NCBI GenBank assembly: GCA_900755985.1
Contig: CAAEIL010000300.1
Coordinates: forward strand, 1-5,499
Direction of reading: 5' to 3'
Length of the DNA stretch: 5,499 nt
From: Bacteroidales bacterium
GTDB lineage: Bacteria > Bacteroidota > Bacteroidia > Bacteroidales > Muribaculaceae
In this document: positions 1 through 5,499 of the stretch, one piece after another
Numbering within the stretch: position 1 is the stretch's first letter
Layout of the letters: each line of letters opens with the position of its first letter
The notes under the pieces: generated by a model
Told to the model about the DNA's origin: nothing
The model's database searches: none
The model's input: the letters and a program-made list of their open reading frames with translations, nothing else
Made by a program: the position numbers and the translations under genes

Positions 1-497
1 ACACTCACGTTGCCACACCTGCGGTACCGAAAAGCGCCCCGATTCCGTCCTCGCACCCCGACGTCAGCGGCGAAACTCAGTTCCGTCCTCAGTCGGCCGA
101 ACCCCGTGGTGGTGCCGGCGGTCACACAGTGATTCGCCGCGCCGGTCAGTCCGGACCCGCGCCTAAAGCCGAATCGGCACGCGTTCTCGTCGGTTTCCTC
201 GTCACTTACAACCGCACCCCCGAAGGCCGTGCATACAACATCTATGAAGGCCGCAACTACATCGGCCGCGACAATTCGTGCGACATCGCCGTTCCCGGCG
301 ACAACCAGATGAGCGGACGGCACCTATCTATTCTTTTCCGCAACGTCGACCGCAAATTCAAATTCCGCGACGAACAGTCCAGCAACGGAACTTTCATCAA
401 CGGCGAACTCCTCGACGATGGCGAACTCAACAATTACGACATTATCCGTGCCGGCAGCACTATCTTCATCTTCATTGCCATTCCTAACATCAACTGA
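1..497 (+). CDS. FHA-domain phosphothreonine-binding protein, 5' end outside window
   Basis: The frame is open from nucleotide 3 to the TGA at 495-497 with no upstream stop, so the gene starts left of the window and 164 residues are visible. The first ~42 visible residues are a Pro/Gly/Ser-rich linker (seven prolines), followed by more low-complexity sequence to about residue 58. An FHA domain covers roughly residues 63-160. The FHA signature is complete: GRD at visible residues 88-90, SGRH at 104-107 and SSNGT at 126-130; the Arg, Ser, His and Asn-Gly of these motifs build the phosphothreonine pocket in the family. A GTG at 129 could be taken as a start, but it lies inside the continuous linker frame and I reject it. 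No membrane segment is visible. The next gene begins 2 bases after the stop, so the two are almost certainly co-transcribed and translationally linked. The likely role is a cytoplasmic reader of proteins phosphorylated by the kinase at 1744. The missing N-terminus could hold another domain, such as a zinc ribbon, which I cannot see. Confidence 0.93.
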   Translation, partial: THVATPAVPKSAPIPSSHPDVSGETQFRPQSAEPRGGAGGHTVIRRAGQSGPAPKAESARVLVGFLVTYNRTPEGRAYNIYEGRNYIGRDNSCDIAVPGDNQMSGRHLSILFRNVDRKFKFRDEQSSNGTFINGELLDDGELNNYDIIRAGSTIFIFIAIPNIN

Positions 498-499
498 AA

Positions 500-1687
500 A
501 TGGACGAAAAATTCATCATAGCCAACCGTACGGACACCGGGTGCCAGCGTCCCGTCAACGAGGACTATATGGTAACCTTCGACTCGCCTAACGGTCGAGT
601 CGTTGCCGTATGCGACGGCATGGGCGGTCAGGCTGCCGGTGATGTCGCCAGCCGTCTGGCCTGCGACATCATCTCGGACATCCTCTCCACCAACACTTTC
701 GCATCGCCCAACGAAGCGATAACACGCTCCATGATGGCCGCCAACCGCGGCATACTGCACCGTGCAGCCACCAATCCCGAGCTCGAAAGCATGGGTGCCA
801 CCTGCGTCATCGCCATCATCAAAAACGGCAACATCTACTACGGATGGGTCGGTGACAGCCGCATTTACTTCTATTCGGACGGTGTATTACGTCAGATCTC
901 GCGTGACCAGTCGTATGTACAGTCGCTGGTCGAAAGCGGCCAGCTCACTCCTGAGGAAGCCGAGCACCATCCGCGCAAAAACGAGATTGTCAACGCCCTG
1001 GGGCTCGAGAACATGACACCTCCCGAACTCGGCGCCATCCCCATCAAAGCTACCCCCGGCAGCATGCTGATGATGTGCTCGGACGGCCTCAGCGGTATGG
1101 TCCCAAACAGCGAAATCCAGGCTATATTAGCCGACAAGACGCTGACACCTCAGCAAAAAGTCGACCGTCTTGTCAATCGCGCCAACGAAAACGGCGGCGT
1201 CGACAACATCACCGTACAGCTCGTCAGCTTCCCCGGCTCATCCAAAAGTACCGCAGCCGTTGCCAGGCGCAAGTCCGGCATGCTCGTCTGGGCCGCTACC
1301 GGCGCTCTGGTCGTCATCCTTGTTGTCGCTGCCTTCTTCATGTTCCGGCCCGCCGAAATCCCCGATGAGACTGTCGAGGACACTCCCGTCAAATCAGTCG
1401 ACACTCGCACGCCGGCCAAAAGGACCATCGAAATCCAAAACAACACCTCCACCACAAGCACTACTACCCGAACCGTCAACGAGACTTCCAGAAAGCAAAA
1501 TTCACAAAAGGACAAAGCTTCCAGGACCAAAGCCAAACCCAAAGCCAATACACAGAAGATAATCAACAAAACTGAAAAGAAGGAGACTACGACAGAAGAT
1601 AAGATTAGACAGGTGCAGAATAAAAAGGAAAATAATAATAATAATAATAATATAGAAAATCTCAAAAAAGAACGCGACGGAGACTAA
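500..1687 (+). CDS. PP2C-family Ser/Thr phosphatase with one membrane segment and low-complexity C-terminal tail
   Basis: This 395-residue protein is a metal-dependent PP2C phosphatase that removes phosphate from Ser/Thr. Residues 1-245 hold the catalytic domain with its acidic metal ligands in order: RPVNED at 17-22, DGMGG at 39-43, GDSR at 118-121, SDG at 194-196 and GGVDNIT at 232-238 (Asp235-Asn236). All expected residues are present, so it should be active. Residues about 260-282 form a single hydrophobic helix preceded by ARRKSG, whose positive charges favour a cytoplasmic catalytic domain and an extracytoplasmic C-terminus. The ~113-residue tail is first acidic, then rich in Thr, Lys and Asn and net basic, ending near a seven-Asn run; I recognise no fold in it. 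The ATG at 500 follows the FHA gene by 2 bases and puts the PP2C domain at the usual N-terminal position. It probably opposes the kinase encoded 56 bases downstream. The family and active site are well supported; the topology is inferred. Confidence 0.96.
   Translation: MDEKFIIANRTDTGCQRPVNEDYMVTFDSPNGRVVAVCDGMGGQAAGDVASRLACDIISDILSTNTFASPNEAITRSMMAANRGILHRAATNPELESMGATCVIAIIKNGNIYYGWVGDSRIYFYSDGVLRQISRDQSYVQSLVESGQLTPEEAEHHPRKNEIVNALGLENMTPPELGAIPIKATPGSMLMMCSDGLSGMVPNSEIQAILADKTLTPQQKVDRLVNRANENGGVDNITVQLVSFPGSSKSTAAVARRKSGMLVWAATGALVVILVVAAFFMFRPAEIPDETVEDTPVKSVDTRTPAKRTIEIQNNTSTTSTTTRTVNETSRKQNSQKDKASRTKAKPKANTQKIINKTEKKETTTEDKIRQVQNKKENNNNNNNIENLKKERDGD
1631..1651 (+). repeat. (AAT)7 trinucleotide tract coding for poly-Asn
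   Basis: Seven perfect AAT units lie in frame within the phosphatase gene and encode Asn378-Asn384, eleven codons before the C-terminus. The surrounding 1,430-1,690 region is strongly A-rich compared with the catalytic domain. Because the unit is three bases, a gain or loss of units by slippage would change tail length without breaking the frame. Whether it varies among strains cannot be seen from one sequence. Confidence 0.9.
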
Positions 1688-1743
1688 CTCTCCCTCTCCC
1701 TGACATTCTTAACACCAATTACGAACAAAAAGAGAACCCAATC

Positions 1744-3288
1744 ATGAAGCAAATAGGCAATTATCGTGTCGAAGACATTCCTATTGGCTCGGGAGGCATG
1801 GGTGAGGTATTGCGCGGCGTCAACAAAGACGGCAAACCGATAGCTCTCAAAAAGATTCTGCCTCAGTTTGTTTCCGATTTCGAATACCGTATACGTATCC
1901 AGGCGGAAATTAACTTTCTACGTCAAATCAAGCACCCTAACGTTGTTAAAGTCTATGACCAGTTTTTGCTCGACGGCAATCTCTACATTGTCATGGAACT
2001 TATCGACGGCAAGAGTCTTGAGGACTATGTCAAAGAACACGGACCTATACCCTGGAGCGACGCTGCCGTGATGATGTGCAATTTGCTGGACACCATACAG
2101 TATGTCCACGAGCAAAAAATCATCCATCGCGACATCAAACCCGGCAACGTCATGGTAAAGCCCGACAACTCGCTGGTGCTCATCGACTTTGGCGTAGCCA
2201 AGAACATGGCGGCCAATCAGAAGTCGGGAGGCACTGTCCTGGGCTCGGTGATAGGCACAGACGGATATATGTCGCCCGAGCAGGCCTCAGGCCTCTCGAT
2301 AGACCATCGCTCGGATGTCTATGCCCTGGGCTGCGTTTTCTTTTTTATGCTCACGGGACAGCATGCTTTCGGCAACTGTGACTCAGATATCGAAACTCAG
2401 CGCAGCATCGTGACAGGGACTTTTCCCCGTCTCGACCAGTATGTCAGGGGCATACCCTCGGCCATTCAGGAGGTACTTGACAGTGCCGTGGAGAAAAACA
2501 TGATGAAACGCTACCAGTCTTGCCGCGAGTTCCGCGAACAGCTGCTTAAAAGGTTGCCGGCGTCAACGCTAATCAAGACCGGACTCGAGTCGGACGACAT
2601 CTCCGTGACCATAGGCCGCGAAGGATGCGACATATGCATCGGCGAAGACAACTTCAAGGTAAGCCGTCACCATGCCGTGCTCAAACGCAAGCTTTTCACC
2701 GGCGGAATGTATTATGTCTACACCGACGAAAGCTCTAACGGCACCACTATCGACGGACAGCACTATACCCGTGGTATGTCATACAACATCCCGCCCGGTG
2801 TCGAACCCGAGATTCTGCTTGCCGATGACCCGTCATGCCGTCTCGATGTGGCAAAGGCAGTGAAAATGCTCAACGAAATTGCCAAAACAAAGCAAAGTCC
2901 TTCGGCTCGTCCCCCACGCACAAAAAGCGTGTCACACCCGGATCGCTTCTTCGGCTCAGTAGGTAACTGCTTCATTAAGTATTTCGGCTTCAAGGGTTAT
3001 GCACACGCCGGCGAATTCTGGTATTTTGCACTGTTCAATATGCTGATACTCGGACTGCTTGGTGTCGGCTCTGTCTATTTGATTGCCCACGTCGAGATGA
3101 TTTTTGCCATGGCCGCATGGTCGCTTCTCATCATTATTCCCACCATCGCAGTCACGGGTCGCCGTCTGCGTGAGATCAATAACGGATTCTTTGCTTCTCT
3201 TCTCACTGTCATCGGCTCGTTGATTCCTCTGTACGGCATTGCCGCCGCCGTTTACTTGTACTTCGATTATTTCGGCTACAAAATATAA
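1744..3288 (+). CDS. Membrane-anchored Ser/Thr protein kinase with internal FHA domain and C-terminal DUF805-like domain
   Basis: This 514-residue protein is a Hanks-type kinase that phosphorylates Ser/Thr on partner proteins. Kinase residues 7-270 include the glycine loop GSGGMGEV at 15-22, the ATP lysine Lys36 in IALKK, the likely helix-C Glu55, the catalytic loop HRDIKPGN at 128-135 (Asp130), DFG at 148-150, SPE at 177-179 and Asp191. All catalytic residues are present, and the RD-type loop plus Thr164, Ser168 and Thr172 in the activation segment fit control by autophosphorylation. An FHA domain follows at about 285-345 with GRE at 291-293, SRHH at 307-310 and SSNGT at 330-334. A Pro/Ser/Lys linker (380-400) leads to a DUF805-like region (about 405-514) with GEFWYF, three hydrophobic helices near 427-448, 453-471 and 483-507, and GRRLREINNG between the last two. 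Unlike PrkC/PknB there is no single helix with external PASTA repeats, so no obvious outside sensor. The start at 1744 places the kinase fold seven residues in and has an A-rich leader. Confidence 0.96.
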   Translation: MKQIGNYRVEDIPIGSGGMGEVLRGVNKDGKPIALKKILPQFVSDFEYRIRIQAEINFLRQIKHPNVVKVYDQFLLDGNLYIVMELIDGKSLEDYVKEHGPIPWSDAAVMMCNLLDTIQYVHEQKIIHRDIKPGNVMVKPDNSLVLIDFGVAKNMAANQKSGGTVLGSVIGTDGYMSPEQASGLSIDHRSDVYALGCVFFFMLTGQHAFGNCDSDIETQRSIVTGTFPRLDQYVRGIPSAIQEVLDSAVEKNMMKRYQSCREFREQLLKRLPASTLIKTGLESDDISVTIGREGCDICIGEDNFKVSRHHAVLKRKLFTGGMYYVYTDESSNGTTIDGQHYTRGMSYNIPPGVEPEILLADDPSCRLDVAKAVKMLNEIAKTKQSPSARPPRTKSVSHPDRFFGSVGNCFIKYFGFKGYAHAGEFWYFALFNMLILGLLGVGSVYLIAHVEMIFAMAAWSLLIIIPTIAVTGRRLREINNGFFASLLTVIGSLIPLYGIAAAVYLYFDYFGYKI

Positions 3289-3302
3289 AATCCAATCCCC
3301 AT

Positions 3303-3340
3303 ATAAAAAACAATTAAAACCAATCGCAAAGCATAAAACA
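3303..3340 (+). promoter_or_regulatory. A-rich translation leader of the secreted-protein gene
   Basis: The short gap after the kinase stop is dominated by A and lacks a GGAGG-like site, as is common for Bacteroidota translation starts. It supports ATG 3341 as the start, because an in-frame ATG at 3239 lies inside the kinase gene and would put a hydrophilic segment ahead of the signal peptide. I saw no convincing Bacteroides-type -33 TTTG / -7 TAnnTTTG promoter here. Confidence 0.4.
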
Positions 3341-4318
3341 ATGAAAAAAATCAAAACAATAGCCGTACTCGTTCTGGCAATGATTATCGGCACCGGCATA
3401 GCCTCGGCCCGCAAACTCAGCGTCCTCGAAACTAAAGCGCAGCAGGGTATGATGGATTATCTGAAATCCCTGGGCTACGATCCACTGGTATACGAAGAAG
3501 ACGGCAGCGTCAACTTCAAGCGCAACGGTGTGCTCTACTGGATTACATTCGATAACTCCACAGGCTCCATGCTCTATACCCTCAACCGCAAGCCGCTGAA
3601 GTTCACCGCTGAAGGCAAGAAAAAAACTTCACTCAATACACGTCTCGAAATTGCCGAGAAAGCTGCCAACATGATGTCTAATAAATACCTGTGCAAAACC
3701 GTTCTCGACGGCAATCAGATCAAGTTCAACTTCCCCGTCTACGCTACCTCAACCGAAGAATACACAAAAGTATTCCCCGACATATTAAAATCGATGGAGA
3801 ACCTGCAGAAGGAGTTTGACGAATGCTACAAGAGAAGCCGCCCCGAAGTTGAAAATATCCACAGCTACTGGATGAATGCCGACACAACCATCTTGGTCGT
3901 TCCCCAACACAACGTCGCTCCGGGTAACAACAGCACTTCTGTTCCTAACCTTACCATCGAACGCATCTCGCTGTGCAGCGTCGACGGCGCCGACAAAATC
4001 AACGTACCCTATGACGCCGGCCTGCGCAAAGGCAAATGTATGTACATCCGTCCCAAAGTCTCGCTCAAAGCCAAACAGAAAGGCGTTTACAAAGTAGAAA
4101 TGAAAATCATCACTCCCGAAGGGAAAGTCATGGTACCCACCAAAGAGGCCATTTACACTACCGTCAGCACCGTCGATGTCAAAAGCAAGGACTTCAAGGA
4201 ATACGAACTCGAAAAATTCGGTTATAACAAAACCGACAACTGGCTCCCCGGGGAATACCATATTATTTTCATGGAAGACGGAAATACCATCTACGAGGAT
4301 TCTTTCAACATCCTCTGA
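3341..4318 (+). CDS. Secreted protein of unknown function, possible YbjN-like N-terminal half
   Basis: I do not recognise this 325-residue protein by name. It begins with a clear Sec signal peptide: MKKIK, a hydrophobic core at about 7-20, and an ASA cleavage site predicting a mature start at Arg24. There is no lipobox, so the product should be periplasmic or further exported. Mature residues ~30-165 resemble in pattern the YbjN/type III chaperone-like fold: a helix, then strands with the phrase EDGSVNFKRNG (53-63) and YWITFDN, then a helix with AANMMSN (108-114), strands, and a last helix rich in Lys/Glu. This is a pattern judgement only. Residues ~200-325 look beta-rich and may be an Ig-like sandwich, with LKAKQKGVYKVEMKI near 242-256 and WLPGEYHIIFMEDGN at 301-315. 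It lies 52 bases after the kinase gene and 65 before the lipoprotein gene, suggesting an envelope partner of the phosphorylation module. The start at 3341 is preferred because it alone yields an N-terminal signal peptide. Confidence 0.85.
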   Translation: MKKIKTIAVLVLAMIIGTGIASARKLSVLETKAQQGMMDYLKSLGYDPLVYEEDGSVNFKRNGVLYWITFDNSTGSMLYTLNRKPLKFTAEGKKKTSLNTRLEIAEKAANMMSNKYLCKTVLDGNQIKFNFPVYATSTEEYTKVFPDILKSMENLQKEFDECYKRSRPEVENIHSYWMNADTTILVVPQHNVAPGNNSTSVPNLTIERISLCSVDGADKINVPYDAGLRKGKCMYIRPKVSLKAKQKGVYKVEMKIITPEGKVMVPTKEAIYTTVSTVDVKSKDFKEYELEKFGYNKTDNWLPGEYHIIFMEDGNTIYEDSFNIL

Positions 4319-4345
4319 CATGCCGTCAGTACCGTTTTTCATCCA

Positions 4346-4359
4346 GACAAACTTTTGTC
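4346..4359. repeat. Short perfect dyad GACAAA-CT-TTTGTC
   Basis: Two perfect six-base inverted arms separated by two bases lie in the 65-base gap before the lipoprotein gene, 24 bases upstream of its ATG. The two-base centre is too short for a good RNA hairpin, and no T-run follows, so this is not a terminator. It could be a protein-binding dyad, but a match this short can also occur by chance. Confidence 0.35.
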
Positions 4360-4383
4360 AAATTAGCGTAACCACACCACACC

Positions 4384-4794
4384 ATGATTAAGTTAGCACG
4401 AATCATGCTCGTCTTGCTCGCAGCCGCCATCATTCCGTTGGCGGCTTGCGACAAAACGAAAGATAGTACGAAAGACCTCGACCTCGAGGAACAGATTGAA
4501 GAAGCTGTCAAGAACATGAAACTTCCCCGCAAAATCAACGACAATACCACACTGGTCGGCTGCACTTACAAAGACAAGGTCCTGACTTACCGCAACGAAG
4601 TGTCTACCCAGGTTCTTGCCGGCATCAATGCAGACTCGCTTAAAGATTCGACTCTGCGTCGCCTGCGCTCCGAAAGCATGCCGGCCAAACTCACCAAGGC
4701 CCTTATCAAGACCGAATCGTCGGTCCGCTATATCTATGTCGCCGGCAATGACTCCATAATGTTTGAGTACCCCTGCGACGAACTGAAAAAATAA
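4384..4794 (+). CDS. Small predicted lipoprotein of unknown function
   Basis: The 136-residue product starts with MIKLARIM, has a hydrophobic stretch at about 7-21, and carries the lipobox LAAC at 19-22. Signal peptidase II should therefore cleave before Cys22, which becomes lipid-anchored, leaving a mature protein of about 115 residues. The next 15 residues (DKTKDSTKDLDLEEQ) are highly charged and probably a flexible tether. The rest mixes a possible amphipathic helix (33-46) with short strands such as TLVGCTYKDKVLTYRNEV (55-72) and SVRYIYVAGNDSIMFEYP (112-129). I cannot assign a family. Cys58 and Cys131 are the only mature cysteines besides the lipid-bearing one and could pair. The gene sits six bases before the second phosphatase gene, so the two should be co-expressed. 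The destination (inner or outer membrane, inward or outward facing) cannot be settled here. Being a second exported product inside a kinase/phosphatase run, it may work with the secreted protein encoded upstream. Confidence 0.87.
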   Translation: MIKLARIMLVLLAAAIIPLAACDKTKDSTKDLDLEEQIEEAVKNMKLPRKINDNTTLVGCTYKDKVLTYRNEVSTQVLAGINADSLKDSTLRRLRSESMPAKLTKALIKTESSVRYIYVAGNDSIMFEYPCDELKK

Positions 4795-4800
4795 AACCCG

Positions 4801-5499
4801 ATGGACAACTTCTCGGATATTCTCGGCAACTGCATCAGCGCCGACTCACGCATCGGCGGACGCGAAGAGAATCAGGACGACTACGGCATCATCGAAACGC
4901 CTTTGGGCGCTCTTACCGTCGTATGCGATGGCATGGGCGGTGGCCCTGCGGGCAAAACCGCCTCGTCCATGGCACGCGAGACCATAATGAGTTTCGTATG
5001 CTCGGCCGAGCCTTCGGCAGACCCCGGGCAGGTACTCAGACAGGCAGCCGTCGCCGCAAATGCCGCTCTTATAGCCGCGCAGTCCGCCAACCCCGACCTC
5101 ATGGGCATGGGTTCCACCTGCGTTTGTCTGCTTGTCAAAGGCTCAAGGGCATATATAGTACACGTCGGCGACAGCCGGTGTTACCAACTGCGCAACGGCA
5201 ACGTGGTGTTCCGCACCGCCGACCACTCGTATGTCGCCGAGCTTGTGCGCCATGGCACCATCACCGAGGAGCAGGCACGTACCTCGGGATACTCCAATGT
5301 CATCACACGTGCGCTCGGTGCCAAGCAGCTTGTCGACCCCGAGACCGATGTCGTCAAGATTATGCCCGGCGACCGCTTCGCGCTCATGTCCGACGGCATT
5401 TGGGGTGCGCTGTCACAGGACCCCCTCGTGCGGATGCTGTGCAACAATCCCGACGTAGCCTCGACTGTCGATACCGTTTGCACTCAGGTTGACACTCTG
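4801..5499 (+). CDS. Second PP2C-family Ser/Thr phosphatase, 3' end outside window
   Basis: From the ATG at 4801 the frame is open for 233 codons to the right edge with no stop. The visible part is most of a PP2C catalytic domain: REENQDD at 21-27 (metal ligand Asp26), DGMGG at 43-47, GMGSTC at 102-107, VGDSR at 122-126 and SDG at 197-199. The closing GxDNxT motif, expected about 30-40 residues further, falls beyond the edge. The protein is clearly diverged from the phosphatase at 500, although they share the family motifs. It has GGGPAGK where the first has GGQAAGD, and TSGYSNVITRALG at 161-173 where the first has the more usual HPRKNEIVNALG. No membrane segment is visible so far, but the C-terminus is unknown. 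The start follows the lipoprotein stop by 6 bases and places the first motif about 20 residues in, as usual for the family. It likely dephosphorylates targets of the same kinase, or a different subset. Confidence 0.95.
   Translation, partial: MDNFSDILGNCISADSRIGGREENQDDYGIIETPLGALTVVCDGMGGGPAGKTASSMARETIMSFVCSAEPSADPGQVLRQAAVAANAALIAAQSANPDLMGMGSTCVCLLVKGSRAYIVHVGDSRCYQLRNGNVVFRTADHSYVAELVRHGTITEEQARTSGYSNVITRALGAKQLVDPETDVVKIMPGDRFALMSDGIWGALSQDPLVRMLCNNPDVASTVDTVCTQVDTL

Noticed and set aside
129..497. GTG at 129 as the start of the FHA gene
   Set aside because: The same frame is open through a Pro/Gly-rich linker to the left edge, so this is an internal valine codon of a gene beginning outside the window.
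1150..1665. 171-residue minus-strand frame opposite the phosphatase tail, with a hydrophobic Leu-rich start
   Set aside because: The hydrophobic look comes from reading AAT/AAA/GAA-rich sequence in antisense; the frame is fully inside a well-supported gene and has no plausible start context.
1688..1743. Promoter between the first phosphatase and the kinase genes
   Set aside because: No TTTG / TAnnTTTG pair is present in the 56-base gap, which is pyrimidine-rich and then A-rich; read-through transcription is simpler.
3239..3340. Upstream in-frame ATG at 3239 as the start of the secreted-protein gene
   Set aside because: It lies inside the kinase gene and would bury the signal peptide behind 34 hydrophilic residues; ATG 3341 gives a normal signal peptide and an A-rich leader.
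4295..4315. Hairpin GAGGAT-loop-ATCCTC at the end of the secreted-protein gene as a terminator
   Set aside because: The stem is only six bases with a nine-base loop inside coding sequence, and the nearest T-run is about 20 bases further on, so a rho-independent terminator is not supported.
3785..4342. 185-residue minus-strand reading frame opposite the secreted-protein gene
   Set aside because: It is Phe/Val/Asp-rich, as expected from the complement of Lys/Glu codons, and has no domain signal; the plus-strand gene has a signal peptide and a fitting start.
4923..5492. 189-residue plus-strand reading frame over the second phosphatase
   Set aside because: Its product is Arg/His-rich with no family motif, and it is a frame-shifted shadow of the intact PP2C coding frame starting at 4801.
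1..5499. Phage-defence or mobile-element island
   Set aside because: I found no nuclease, integrase, transposase, terminal repeat or tRNA boundary. Kinases occur in some defence systems, but nothing else here supports that reading.

Overview
The window reads as one co-directional block of six plus-strand genes from a Bacteroidota genome, most likely order Bacteroidales. The evidence is indirect. The intergenic gaps have A-rich leaders instead of clear Shine-Dalgarno sequences. The exported proteins have Bacteroidales-style signal peptides. The gene set (FHA protein, PP2C phosphatase, Ser/Thr kinase fused to FHA and DUF805) is one I associate with that group. A Muribaculaceae-like, moderately GC-rich genome is my best guess, not a demonstrated assignment.

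Layout, left to right: (1) the C-terminal part of an FHA-domain protein whose frame is open to the left edge (1-497); (2) a complete PP2C-type Ser/Thr phosphatase with one membrane segment and a long low-complexity tail containing an (AAT)7 tract (500-1687); (3) a complete 514-residue Ser/Thr kinase with an internal FHA domain and a C-terminal DUF805-like membrane domain (1744-3288); (4) a secreted protein of unknown function with a possible YbjN-like N-terminal half (3341-4318); (5) a small predicted lipoprotein (4384-4794); (6) a second PP2C phosphatase running off the right edge (4801-5499). No gap exceeds about 65 bases. I saw no tRNA, rRNA, CRISPR, insertion sequence, convincing promoter or convincing terminator.

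Taken together this is a protein phosphorylation module. A membrane-anchored kinase writes phospho-Ser/Thr, two PP2C enzymes erase it, and two FHA domains (one separate, one inside the kinase) read phosphothreonine. The two exported products embedded in the run, and the membrane segments on kinase and first phosphatase, suggest that the cytoplasmic switch is tied to the cell envelope. The signalling core uses known families. The least explained parts are the two exported proteins and the reason for having two phosphatases. Both outer genes are cut by the window, so further members may lie on either side.
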